The translations under genes were made by a program, and so were the position numbers. A stretch of DNA of 14,082 bases, from the NCBI GenBank assembly GCA_002423905.1, contig DIVC01000072.1, positions 33,438 to 47,519 on the forward strand. Reading direction: 5' to 3'. How positions within the stretch are numbered: the first letter of the stretch is position 1; each line of letters starts with the position of its first letter. This document shows positions 1 through 8,046 of the stretch, piece by piece. Origin of the DNA: Idiomarina sp. UBA6142 (GTDB lineage: Bacteria; Pseudomonadota; Gammaproteobacteria; Enterobacterales; Alteromonadaceae). Below the pieces are notes generated by a model. The model was not told the origin of the DNA and did not search any database. It saw nothing but the letters and a program-made list of their open reading frames with translations.

Positions 1-1481
1 GGTTTATGCACCTCTTGCCGCGCTGGTGGTGTATATTGCGGCTGCTGCACCTGCGGTTGCTGCACTGGTTGCCTTACCTGAGGCTGCTGCACAGCGCGCG
101 TGTACTGCTGCTGAGTCTGGATTTCGCGTGGCACCGGTGTGGTGGTCATTGGTTTCTCACGATACCTTTGCGGTGCTTCCACCGGCATTGTCCGAACCGG
201 CGGCACGAGCTGTTGCTCAGGCTTCCGCACGATTTGTTCCCGCCGCTGCTGCGCTGGCGGTGGCGTCACCTCCCGCTGTTGCGGCTGCCGCACAAGCGGT
301 TGCTTACCAGCCTGTTGCGCGCGCTTGTGCTCCTGCTCACGGTCACTGACTCCACGTTCAATCGGTGTGGTTCGCATTTCTGGCTGCTTCACCCGCTCTG
401 GTTGACCCGCAACCGGACTCTGCCGTATCCGCGTTTCTAACTCACGCCGATCTAACTCACGTCGATCAATCGGTGTTTTACCCTGACGTTCTACACGTGG
501 CTGCGCCGGTTGCTGCCACTGTTCGCTAATCCGCTGGTATTTCGGCTGATCACGCTGCAAGTCGCGGTGCTTATAAGCTACACCACGGCGATGCTGCGGA
601 TTATGCTGCCAGCGCTGGCCCTGATCGATAACATGATAGCGCTGCGGATGGCGACGCTGTGGTTGGTGATAATAATGATGATTCACCACAATGTAGCGCT
701 GCGGCCACGCCATATAACTGAAGTAGAACGCACTCGGTACGTGATAACTCACACCCCAATAGATACCGTTATACCAGCCAGTGCCAAAACCTACTGTCAA
801 AGTAGGGCGTGGCCAATAGATCGGTGGATACTCATACCAACGCCAGCCGCCATATACAACCCGTGAATCATAATAGGGGACATAAATATATTCGCGTTTG
901 ACCGTTTCAATCACAATGGTTTTATGGGTTTGTTCGCGTTCAATGACCACATGTTCGTTACTGGCGAGCTGGCCTTGCGCATAAGCCTGCTCGCGCAGTA
1001 CTTGGATACTGGCAATCACTTGCTCTTCATCGGTTAGTACTGCTTCACCTAAACGTTGTGTCCAAGCAATATCATCACTCATGCGTTTTAACACATCAGG
1101 TGTGGCCGTCAGCGCAATCACACTGGGATCCCATGGTTGATCGGTGGCGGCTTCAACAGCTGCGGTACCGTTTAATTGCGGATTATCGCGCAACCAGCGC
1201 TCAGCCTGAATGACTTCTAACGGGTAAGTCGCAGCAATCAAGATATGACTCAATAAGCTATCGGGATACAAGGCAATCGGTGCCAATAACTGGGCAATCT
1301 CAGCCTCGCTATAACTGCCTTGTGGCATAACTTGTTGGGTTTGTACTTGCGTTTGTTGCGCTGGTGCTGCACTAACACAGCCACTGGCTAACAACGTGGA
1401 TAGGGCCAGCAGCGATAACTTGGTCAAACTGACCTTAGCATTCGCTGCATTTTTAACCTGCAATCTCTGTGAATGGTGCAT
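1..1481 (-). CDS. DUF3300 domain-containing envelope protein, 3' end cut by window edge
   Basis: The reading frame is open from an ATG at 1481 to the left edge (about 493 codons, no stop reached), preceded by a strong GGAGG ribosome binding site. The N-terminus is a basic/hydrophobic signal sequence ending in LLASGC (Cys35), which may be a weak lipobox because the -3 residue is Ala rather than Leu. From about residue 58 comes the recognisable DUF3300 start (EAEIAQLLAPIALYPDSLL), then segments typical of that family (WDPSVIALTATPDVLKRM, and a YVPYYDSRVVYG stretch). Residues about 214-264 are extremely Tyr/Trp/His-rich. Everything after about residue 270 is low-complexity Gln/Arg/Pro sequence with short repeats. 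The biochemical role of DUF3300 proteins is unknown; an exported location is inferred from the signal sequence. A TATAGT element about 45 bases upstream of the start is a possible -10 box, but no good -35 accompanies it. Confidence 0.85.
   Translation of the reverse strand, partial: MHHSQRLQVKNAANAKVSLTKLSLLALSTLLASGCVSAAPAQQTQVQTQQVMPQGSYSEAEIAQLLAPIALYPDSLLSHILIAATYPLEVIQAERWLRDNPQLNGTAAVEAATDQPWDPSVIALTATPDVLKRMSDDIAWTQRLGEAVLTDEEQVIASIQVLREQAYAQGQLASNEHVVIEREQTHKTIVIETVKREYIYVPYYDSRVVYGGWRWYEYPPIYWPRPTLTVGFGTGWYNGIYWGVSYHVPSAFYFSYMAWPQRYIVVNHHYYHQPQRRHPQRYHVIDQGQRWQHNPQHRRGVAYKHRDLQRDQPKYQRISEQWQQPAQPRVERQGKTPIDRRELDRRELETRIRQSPVAGQPERVKQPEMRTTPIERGVSDREQEHKRAQQAGKQPLVRQPQQREVTPPPAQQRREQIVRKPEQQLVPPVRTMPVEAPQRYREKPMTTTPVPREIQTQQQYTRAVQQPQVRQPVQQPQVQQPQYTPPARQEVHK
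436..465. repeat. Tandem 15-bp repeat inside the DUF3300 gene
   Basis: Two adjacent 15-base units (436-450 and 451-465) differ at one position. On the minus strand they encode the duplicated pentapeptide DRREL-DRREL in the Arg/Gln-rich tail. This is a short in-frame duplication in low-complexity coding sequence. Confidence 0.8.
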
Positions 1482-1610
1482 GATACTGCCTCCTTACTGC
1501 CAATAGCTTTTGCGCTTTCCTTAACTATAGTCGATAACGGCGACAATAAAGTTCTTAGTGACTACTCAAAACTTGTAAGCAAGTGTGAATTTGTTGTCTA
1601 GACAGCTTAC

Positions 1611-3254
1611 CTAATTGGTCACCCGCGGGGCCGGCATCCGCACCCCGCCTTGCACCAGAGTCAGCTGTTGCGGAATCTCATCAGTGGCATCAAATAACAG
1701 CGTGATGCCAAACTGGGTGTTGTACACCTCATTGGCTGATGCGGCGGATAACGCAAATGAATTCTGACCTGTCGCCTGAGCGGTCAGACCGTCATCACCG
1801 TAACGCACCGTAATAATAAATCCTGGTTGCAGTTCATATTTACCCACTAAGCGCATGGCCTGCTGTTCGGTCAACGCGATCAACGGCCGTACCAACACCT
1901 CATTGCTGACTTTATTGGCAAAGTCGCCACTATCTGCACCGGCTTGGTAGAAGTCGACGCCTTTGACACTGCCATCGTCGTTATATGCCACGGTAAAATA
2001 CGCCAACGAATCATGTAAGGCGAAGGTGTCGTTGCCAACAGCAATGACTTTAGCCTCGCCACCGCCTTGGCGTTGACTAAATAATTCACCATCGCGATAG
2101 ATTAAGTAACGTTGGGTATCGGCATCAATTTGATAGCTCCCGTGAAGCAGCTGCATGGCTTCTACACTGATAGGTTGTGCCGGTAAATCGGCTGGTAAGG
2201 TTTTACCCATGGCCAACGCCGCTAAGCGCAGACTCAACATATTCGGCGGCAGTTGCGGAGTATCACTGTTAACCAGCACGACTACCGATAACTGACTCTG
2301 CTCAAACCAGACACCATTGGTGACAAAGCCATGAATACCGCCACTGTGCTCACGCACGCTTTCACCGAGAAAACTCCCTAAGCCTAAACCATAGCCGTAA
2401 CTTGGCATCACTGCGGTAGGCGTTACCATTTGCGCATACCAATCCGCAGGCAACACTTTGCCCGTGTGCAATGCATGCTGCCAGCGATCGATTTCTAATG
2501 CGGTTGCAGCCAGTGCTCCGGCGGCATGGGGCTGGGTCAGACTAATTTTCAGCGCTGGCAGCGGTTGCTCACCACCGGTATAGCCTTGAATGACATTGGG
2601 TTGGGCGCTGGCATCAGCATAATAACCGGTTACGGTGAGCTCTAACGGCGCTAACAATGCTTGCTGAATATAGGCATGCCAACTCATATCCGTGACTGCT
2701 TCGATCACCGCGCCGACCAGCACATAACCAGAATTATTATAGGCCCAAGCGGATCCAGCTGGGAAGTCACGCGGTAAATCGGCGAACACTTCAATCAGTT
2801 GCGCGGTGGTCAGGTCTTTTTGTATGCGTTCATCCATCCAATAGCCGGGGATGCTGGTATAACTGGCGATACCCGACGTATGGTTGAGCAATTGCTGTAC
2901 GGTCACATCGGCAAAGCGTTGATCATCCAAATAGCTGGCCACCGATGCGGATAAATCGACTTTACCTTCAGCCGCTAACTTGAGCAGTGCGGCAGCGGCG
3001 TATTGTTTGGTGATCGACCCCATAAGAAATATGTCATCGACGGCAATTGCCCTACCCGTGGATACCTCAGCCAAACCTCGTGCAGCTTGATAAATCACCT
3101 GTCCGTCGCGGGAAATGACCACACTGACCCCTGGTTTATCGGCGGCGACCAATTTTTCGAGTAACCCATCAAATTGTGCCGTGGTGCTAGCTGCTGTGGT
3201 TGCCGACATCACCCACACCCAGACCGACATAACCGTCAGTATCAATGAACGCAT
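1611..3254 (-). CDS. Secreted serine hydrolase, beta-lactamase/PBP-like (class C beta-lactamase-related) family
   Basis: A 547-residue protein with a Trp-rich hydrophobic signal peptide (residues 1 to about 23), so probably periplasmic. The serine-acyltransferase fold is shown by its three motifs: SITK (Ser80 nucleophile, Lys83), YNN (Tyr172-Asn174) and HSGG (303-306) in place of the KTG box. A conserved QLLNHTSGI stretch lies at 120-129. Residues about 350-547 form an additional C-terminal beta-rich region, as in many serine hydrolases of this group, which include D-aminopeptidases, esterases and PBP4-like carboxypeptidases. The exact substrate cannot be read from the sequence, and a true beta-lactamase is unlikely given HSGG and the long tail. 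The start at 3254 has an AAGGGA site seven bases upstream. The gene reads toward the DUF3300 gene with about 130 bases between them and is divergent from the peroxiredoxin operon. Confidence 0.88.
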   Translation of the reverse strand: MRSLILTVMSVWVWVMSATTAASTTAQFDGLLEKLVAADKPGVSVVISRDGQVIYQAARGLAEVSTGRAIAVDDIFLMGSITKQYAAAALLKLAAEGKVDLSASVASYLDDQRFADVTVQQLLNHTSGIASYTSIPGYWMDERIQKDLTTAQLIEVFADLPRDFPAGSAWAYNNSGYVLVGAVIEAVTDMSWHAYIQQALLAPLELTVTGYYADASAQPNVIQGYTGGEQPLPALKISLTQPHAAGALAATALEIDRWQHALHTGKVLPADWYAQMVTPTAVMPSYGYGLGLGSFLGESVREHSGGIHGFVTNGVWFEQSQLSVVVLVNSDTPQLPPNMLSLRLAALAMGKTLPADLPAQPISVEAMQLLHGSYQIDADTQRYLIYRDGELFSQRQGGGEAKVIAVGNDTFALHDSLAYFTVAYNDDGSVKGVDFYQAGADSGDFANKVSNEVLVRPLIALTEQQAMRLVGKYELQPGFIITVRYGDDGLTAQATGQNSFALSAASANEVYNTQFGITLLFDATDEIPQQLTLVQGGVRMPAPRVTN

Positions 3255-3465
3255 AATTGTTTCCCTTGTTTGAATAGACCGTCGCGAGCTTGAACACGAA
3301 TCAAAGCAGTGTAGTTTAAGGACGTATAAAGGTAATGTTTTATTCCGCTCTAAAATGTAAGTAAATATCTAGTTTGCGCTTATCCATAACAAATTGGACT
3401 AATCTTTCGGGCTGAAGTTGGTTATGATGACAGTGCTTACCGGTTCATCAATGAAGGAATACACA

Positions 3466-4092
3466 ATGGGTTTACGAATTGGCGACATTGCCCCAGATTT
3501 CAGTATTGAGACCACTCAAGGTCCAATTGACTTTCATCAGTGGAGCGCTGGGTCATGGGTGTTTTTTTTCAGTCACCCTGCTGATTTCACCCCAGTGTGT
3601 ACCACCGAAATGGGTCGTACTGCGCAATTAGCGCCTGAGTTTGCCAAACGTAACGTCAAGCCACTCGGGCTTTCAACCGACAGCGTTAATGAGCACATGC
3701 GCTGGATCAACGACGTCAACTTAAGCCAAAACACCTCGCTCGAGTTCCCCATTGTGGCCGATAAAGATAAAAAAATAGCCCAGCTCTATGACATGATTCA
3801 TCCGGGCGAGAGCAGTACAGCTGCGGTTCGTTCGGTATTTATTATCGACCCCAATCATCGCATCCGTCTCACCATGACCTACCCGATGGTCATTGGGCGC
3901 AACTTTGACGAAATCATTCGAGTCATCGATGCCTTGCAAATCACTGATAAACAAGAAGTCGCATGCCCCGCCGATTGGCGCCCTGGGCAACCGGTGATCA
4001 TCCGCCCAACGGTGAGTGATGCCGATGCCAAAGAAAAATTCCCCCAGGGTTGGCAAGCGTTGACGGCTTATTTGCGTTTAACCAAATTGTAG
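3466..4092 (+). CDS. Peroxiredoxin, 1-Cys/Prx6-like
   Basis: A 208-residue thiol peroxidase reducing H2O2 or organic hydroperoxides in the cytoplasm. It has the PxxxTxxC active site (PADFTPVCTTEMG) with peroxidatic Cys45, the supporting Arg in AAVRSVFIIDP (Arg122), and the long C-terminal Prx6-type region with CPADWRPG. A second cysteine, Cys167, lies in that motif, so two-Cys chemistry is not fully excluded. I chose ATG 3466 because AAGGAA sits six bases upstream and the protein then begins with the family N-terminus GLRIGDIAPDFS; upstream in-frame starts (TTG 3418, ATG 3424/3427/3451) would add residues foreign to the family. It is the first gene of an operon with the alpha/beta hydrolase (stop to next start about 12 bases). 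I found no convincing OxyR site upstream. Confidence 0.93.
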   Translation: MGLRIGDIAPDFSIETTQGPIDFHQWSAGSWVFFFSHPADFTPVCTTEMGRTAQLAPEFAKRNVKPLGLSTDSVNEHMRWINDVNLSQNTSLEFPIVADKDKKIAQLYDMIHPGESSTAAVRSVFIIDPNHRIRLTMTYPMVIGRNFDEIIRVIDALQITDKQEVACPADWRPGQPVIIRPTVSDADAKEKFPQGWQALTAYLRLTKL

Positions 4093-4104
4093 ACGAAATT
4101 GCTG

Positions 4105-5103
4105 ATGCTGTGGCTGCCCAAGTTAGCACTCGTTATCATTATGCTGGTGGCATTATTGGCGCTGCTAGTGGTTGGTTTGGTGGTCTGGCACTGGGCGCCC
4201 GACCGCCCACTGGCTGACTTAAAGTCACAGTGGGCGCCACCACCATCGCGCTTTATTGACCTGCAAGGTATGCAGGTGCATGTCCGTGAGCAAGGCCCAA
4301 CCGATAGCAGCGCTACGCCAATTATGTTGCTTCATGGCACCGGTGCAAGTCTGCATACATGGGATGGCTGGACCGACGCGCTGATGACCCAGCGGCGGGT
4401 GATTCGAGTGGATTTACCAGGTTTTGGTTTAACCGGCCCCGACCCGAACCGCGACTACAGTATTGAACGATACGCTGATTTTGTAATCGCTGTGGCTGAT
4501 CACTTGAACTTATCCGGCTTTCATCTGGCGGGTAACTCACTGGGTGGGCGTATTGCTTGGTATACTGCAGCACTTCATCCAAGTCGCGTAGAACGACTTA
4601 TTTTAGTCGATGCGAGCGGTGGTTACCCACTGCAAGCTGAATCGGTGCCGTTAGCCTTTAAAATCGCGCAAAATCCGCTATTTAGCGGCATCATGAACTA
4701 TGTACTGCCGCGCTCAGTGATTCGCCGTAGCGTCGAGAATGTTTATGGCGATCCCAACTTAGTCAGCGCAGCGTTAGTTGATTTATACTTTGCTATGGCT
4801 GTACGCGCAGGCAATCGACAAGCTTTGCGCGATCGATTTCGTCAAGACCCTCTCGATAATCCACGCTTAGTCGCAAAAGAGCGCGCGATGATTCAGCAGC
4901 TCCAACAACCGACACTGATTTTATGGGGTGCGTTGGATCGACTCATTCCAGTCAGTCATGCCCATCGCTATGCGGCCGATATAGCCAATCATCAATTAGT
5001 GATTTTTGCTAGCTTAGGGCATATTCCACATGAAGAAGACCCGGTAGCAACTATCGCGCCGGTGCTGCAGTTTTTAGCCGAGGAAACCAATGCTGATGAA
5101 TGA
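4105..5103 (+). CDS. Membrane-anchored alpha/beta-fold hydrolase
   Basis: About 332 residues. An N-terminal hydrophobic helix (roughly residues 3-27, Leu/Val/Ile-rich) anchors the protein in the inner membrane, probably with the catalytic domain outside. The catalytic domain shows the oxyanion loop HGTGASLHTW, the nucleophile elbow GNSLGG (Ser145), an acid in LWGALDRLIP (Asp278) and the catalytic His in LGHIPHEEDP (His306). This is a complete Ser-Asp-His triad, so an esterase/lipase-type reaction is more likely than haloalkane dehalogenation, which needs Asp as nucleophile. The substrate is unknown. The start is uncertain: ATG 4105 and TTG 4099 are both possible and neither has a clear ribosome binding site, which suggests translation coupled to the peroxiredoxin ending at 4092. 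The 3' end overlaps the next gene by 14 bases. Confidence 0.88.
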   Translation: MLWLPKLALVIIMLVALLALLVVGLVVWHWAPDRPLADLKSQWAPPPSRFIDLQGMQVHVREQGPTDSSATPIMLLHGTGASLHTWDGWTDALMTQRRVIRVDLPGFGLTGPDPNRDYSIERYADFVIAVADHLNLSGFHLAGNSLGGRIAWYTAALHPSRVERLILVDASGGYPLQAESVPLAFKIAQNPLFSGIMNYVLPRSVIRRSVENVYGDPNLVSAALVDLYFAMAVRAGNRQALRDRFRQDPLDNPRLVAKERAMIQQLQQPTLILWGALDRLIPVSHAHRYAADIANHQLVIFASLGHIPHEEDPVATIAPVLQFLAEETNADE

Positions 5104-5788
5104 TTTTATTGAGGTGTACGACGATGCTCTGCCCGCTGAATTTTGTCAGCGTTTTATCGAGACTTTTGATGGCAGCCCACACCGCACACCAGGCCGCACT
5201 GGTGCTGGCGTAGATACCAGCAAAAAAATAAGTGAAGACCTATATCTTGATAGTTTTGCTGATTATGCCGCTGAGCTCGATTTTATTCGCACCACCACCG
5301 CCCGTTATGCCACTAAGTACTTCGAAAAGTACCGCTTTGCGTTAATCGCCCCAGTGGCGTTGCAAGTGCGTCACCCGGTGTCTGGCGAAGCAGTCAATCT
5401 GACCAATGACAACTTCGATGAAGTAGCCAGTGGGAAAGAAGCCGCTTACATGCAATTGCTCTATCGGCTTGGCGCTATTCAAGCACAGAAATATCCGCAG
5501 GGTATGGGCAACTATAATTACTGGCATTGCGAAGTTTACCCGCAAAAAGACTCGGTTGAGGCGCTCCATCGCTCCTTGTTGTTTATGTTTTATCTGAACG
5601 ATGTGGCCGAAGGTGGCAGTACTGATTTTTACTATCAACAACGTTCTATTCAGCCGAAGCAGGGGCGCATGGTGATTGCGCCAGCCTACTTTACCCATAC
5701 TCATCGTGGCACCGTACCTATTTCCAACGATAAGTATATTCTCACCAGTTGGGTCTTACTTAACTCAGGCAAACAATTGTTCAGTTAA
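5090..5788 (+). CDS. 2-oxoglutarate/Fe(II)-dependent oxygenase, prolyl-4-hydroxylase-like
   Basis: A 232-residue protein of the double-stranded beta-helix oxygenase fold. The proposed facial triad is His146-Cys-Glu148 (in YWHCEVYP) and His205 (in THTHRG). The Lys of NDKYILTSW (Lys215), ten residues after His205, would bind the 2-oxoglutarate carboxylate; the same +10 spacing occurs in prolyl-4-hydroxylases. The first motif is HxE, rarer than HxD. The middle FMFYLNDVAEGGSTDFY matches the conserved strand before the distal His in this superfamily. No signal peptide is visible, so it is probably cytoplasmic. The substrate cannot be told from sequence; hydroxylation of a protein side chain or small molecule are both possible. 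ATG 5090 has GAGG six bases upstream, inside the hydrolase gene. It is the last gene of the operon, and its stop lies eight bases from the stop of the convergent OsmC gene. Confidence 0.82.
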   Translation: MLMNDFIEVYDDALPAEFCQRFIETFDGSPHRTPGRTGAGVDTSKKISEDLYLDSFADYAAELDFIRTTTARYATKYFEKYRFALIAPVALQVRHPVSGEAVNLTNDNFDEVASGKEAAYMQLLYRLGAIQAQKYPQGMGNYNYWHCEVYPQKDSVEALHRSLLFMFYLNDVAEGGSTDFYYQQRSIQPKQGRMVIAPAYFTHTHRGTVPISNDKYILTSWVLLNSGKQLFS

Positions 5789-5796
5789 TGGCGCAG

Positions 5797-6243
5797 TTAA
5801 GTCTGTTTTACCACCTCGCCACTGCTATCTCGAACCGTTACTGCAACCTCGATACCAGCGCGCACGCTTTGCGTGACCACGCAAAAATTTTCGAATTGCT
5901 CAAGAACTCGGTCAAATTGCGGCAGGCTTTCAGCGCTTGCTCCAAGTTGTAACTCGACCGCTAACTGCGGAATCCTCCAGCGCCCATCAATGCGGGCCAG
6001 TTCACCCCGCGCGGTCGCACTGATTGAGCCCGGATCACCTTTATATTTGCGAATGGCAAACAGTAAACTGGCCGCCATACAATTGGCCGTTGCTGCGGCT
6101 AACATGCGGCTTGGATTCGGCCCCTCCCCATCACCTAATGGTTCGGGTTCGTCACTAATCAGCTGACCAAACTGGCCAAAATCAATTTCAAACTTGTAGT
6201 TATCCAGTAGTCGCATGGTGATTTCAAATGATGGATTTTCCAT
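5797..6243 (-). CDS. OsmC family protein (thiol-dependent hydroperoxide reductase fold)
   Basis: A 148-residue OsmC/Ohr superfamily protein. Both signature cysteines are present: Cys55 in ATANCMAAS at the start of the central helix, and Cys121 in NFCVVTQSVR. Family members reduce organic hydroperoxides through this pair with lipoyl or other thiol reductants in the cytoplasm. The motif EGPNPSRMLAAAT before Cys55 is the usual OsmC lead-in. The sequence does not match the Ohr subgroup clearly, so I call it only to family level. The start at 6243 has AAGGAGT five bases upstream. The gene is divergent from maeA (63-base shared upstream region) and convergent with the 2OG oxygenase. Confidence 0.88.
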   Translation of the reverse strand: MENPSFEITMRLLDNYKFEIDFGQFGQLISDEPEPLGDGEGPNPSRMLAAATANCMAASLLFAIRKYKGDPGSISATARGELARIDGRWRIPQLAVELQLGASAESLPQFDRVLEQFENFCVVTQSVRAGIEVAVTVRDSSGEVVKQT

Positions 6244-6306
6244 GTTTTACTCCTTGTTTTTTGCCATAATAGTTGCCCTTTAGTTCAAGTGCGAGAAGAT
6301 TGATTC

Positions 6307-7986
6307 ATGAAGAGTCCGCTGTATATTCCGTATGCCGGCCCAAGTTTGTTAGAAACCCCTTTACTGAACAAGGGGAGTGCCTTCACCGCTGAAGAGCGGG
6401 CGGCATTCAATTTGGCTGGTTTACTGCCACCGCGCTATGAAACCATTGATGAACAAGTGAAACGTTGTTACTTACAATACTCAAGCTTTGACAAAGCCAT
6501 TGATAAACATATTTATTTACGCGCCATTCAAGATAATAACGAAACTCTCTTCTATCGCTTGTTAAAAGAGCATTTAGTGGAGATGATGCCAATCATCTAC
6601 ACCCCTACTGTAGGCGATGCTTGTGAGCAATTCTCTGACATTTATCGTAGTTCGCGCGGATTATTCATTAGCTATAGCGATCGCGACCAACTAGACGATA
6701 TTCTTCGCAATGCGACCAAGCGTAAAGTAAAAGTAATTGTAGTCACCGACGGTGAGCGCATTTTGGGGCTCGGCGATCAAGGTATTGGTGGTATGGGTAT
6801 TCCTATCGGTAAACTCAGCCTGTACACCGCCTGCGGCGGTATCAGCCCAGCCTATACCTTGCCCGTCTGCCTCGATGTTGGTACCGATAATAACAAGCTG
6901 CTGAACGACCCGATGTATATGGGCAATCGTCATCGCCGCATCCGTGGTGCGGAATACGATGACTTTATCGAGAAATTTATGCGCTCTGCACGGCGGCGCT
7001 GGCCCGAGGCGATGATTCAATTCGAAGACTTTGCGCAACCGAATGCCATGCCTATTCTGCGCAAATATCGCCATGATTACTGCTGCTTCAATGATGACAT
7101 CCAAGGCACCGCTGCGGTCACAGTCGGCACGTTATTGGCTGCTTGTAAGAGCAAAGGCCAACAACTGAGTGAGCAAACCGTCTGTTTCGTCGGCGCTGGC
7201 TCAGCTGGCTGCGGCATTGCAGAAATGGTGATTCAACAAATGTGTGCTGAAGGGCTCAGCGATGCCGAAGCGCGTGAACGGGTGTTTATGGTTGATCGCT
7301 TTGGTTTAGTGGTCGATAGCATGGCTGACTTACGTGATTTTCAGCAAGCGCTAGCCCATTCACGCGAGCGTTATTCAAGCTGGTCGGTGCGGGCGGATTA
7401 CCCCAGCTTACTGGAAGTCATGCAGCATGCCAAACCCAGTGTATTGATTGGGGTATCTGGGCAACCTGGGCTGTTTAGCGAAGACGTAGTCCGCGCAATG
7501 CATAGGCACACAGCACAGCCTATTATCTTCCCATTATCGAACCCCTCTCGGCAAATTGAGGCGCACCCAGCCCAGGTGTTGGAATGGACCAACGGTGACG
7601 CGATTGTGGCTACTGGCAGTCCCTACCCGGCGGTGACTATTCATGGTCGTGCTATTGCCATTGCACAGTGCAATAACAGCTATATTTTCCCAGGTGTTGG
7701 CCTTGGCGTATTAGCGGTCAAAGCGCGCATCATTACCGATGAGATGCTCATGGCTGCAAGCAATACCTTGGCTGATAGCTCACCCCGAGCGCAGGGTAAC
7801 AGTGAGCACTTACTGCCTTCATTAACAGAAATTGCCGACCTCAGTAAACAGATTGCCTTTAACGTCGCCAAAGTTGCACAAGCGCAAGGGCATGCCCTAG
7901 AGATAAGTGATGAAGCTCTGCAGCAACGTATCGATAGTATGTTTTGGCTGCCGCAATACCGCAGCTACAAACGAGTCAGTATTTAA
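6307..7986 (+). CDS. maeA: NAD-dependent malic enzyme
   Basis: A 559-residue cytoplasmic enzyme that oxidatively decarboxylates malate to pyruvate with NAD and a divalent metal. The sequence is close to E. coli MaeA across its length, starting with [19 protein letters not shown] and ending with [10 protein letters not shown]. Landmarks are the catalytic Tyr98 in IYTPTVG, Lys169 in [10 protein letters not shown], the metal-binding segment FEDFAQ plus [11 protein letters not shown] (around 259-270), and the nucleotide-binding [12 protein letters not shown] (296-307). Length and termini fit an intact gene. ATG 6307 has only a weak purine-rich stretch (GCGAGAAG) upstream, but the N-terminus matches the family. 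It links the TCA cycle to pyruvate during growth on C4 acids. Confidence 0.97.
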   Translation: MKSPLYIPYAGPSLLETPLLNKGSAFTAEERAAFNLAGLLPPRYETIDEQVKRCYLQYSSFDKAIDKHIYLRAIQDNNETLFYRLLKEHLVEMMPIIYTPTVGDACEQFSDIYRSSRGLFISYSDRDQLDDILRNATKRKVKVIVVTDGERILGLGDQGIGGMGIPIGKLSLYTACGGISPAYTLPVCLDVGTDNNKLLNDPMYMGNRHRRIRGAEYDDFIEKFMRSARRRWPEAMIQFEDFAQPNAMPILRKYRHDYCCFNDDIQGTAAVTVGTLLAACKSKGQQLSEQTVCFVGAGSAGCGIAEMVIQQMCAEGLSDAEARERVFMVDRFGLVVDSMADLRDFQQALAHSRERYSSWSVRADYPSLLEVMQHAKPSVLIGVSGQPGLFSEDVVRAMHRHTAQPIIFPLSNPSRQIEAHPAQVLEWTNGDAIVATGSPYPAVTIHGRAIAIAQCNNSYIFPGVGLGVLAVKARIITDEMLMAASNTLADSSPRAQGNSEHLLPSLTEIADLSKQIAFNVAKVAQAQGHALEISDEALQQRIDSMFWLPQYRSYKRVSI

Positions 7987-8000
7987 GCGCTAGCCAAATT

Positions 8001-8038
8001 CCCATATTCCTTGTATGTTCATTAGCAAGGAATGTGGG
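8001..8038 (+). promoter_or_regulatory. 13-bp stem-loop abutting the ribosome binding site of the following gene
   Basis: The arms 8001-8013 and 8026-8038 are complementary over all 13 positions, counting one G-U wobble, with a 12-base loop. The right arm ends in GGG at the start of the GGGAGAG ribosome binding site (8036-8042) for ATG 8047. No T-run follows, so it does not look like a normal intrinsic terminator of maeA. It could block translation initiation, stabilise the maeA 3' end, or act as a DNA operator. Confidence 0.6.
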
Positions 8039-8046
8039 AGAGCAGG

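Noticed and set aside
6..866. Several plus-strand open frames rich in Leu/Arg or Ala across the left edge
   Set aside because: They are antisense to the DUF3300 gene, whose repetitive codons leave other frames open; they lack ribosome binding sites and sensible protein composition.
1595..1604. Perfect 10-bp palindrome TGTCTAGACA between the serine hydrolase and the DUF3300 gene
   Set aside because: Short, with no second copy in the window and no clear promoter around it; could be chance.
1611..3254. Calling the serine hydrolase an AmpC beta-lactamase
   Set aside because: It has HSGG instead of KTG and a 200-residue C-terminal extension not found in AmpC.
8032..8046. Upstream ATG 8032 as the start of the barrel gene
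   Set aside because: Its AAGGA touches the ATG with no spacing, it lies inside the hairpin, and it would add five residues in front of a good signal peptide.
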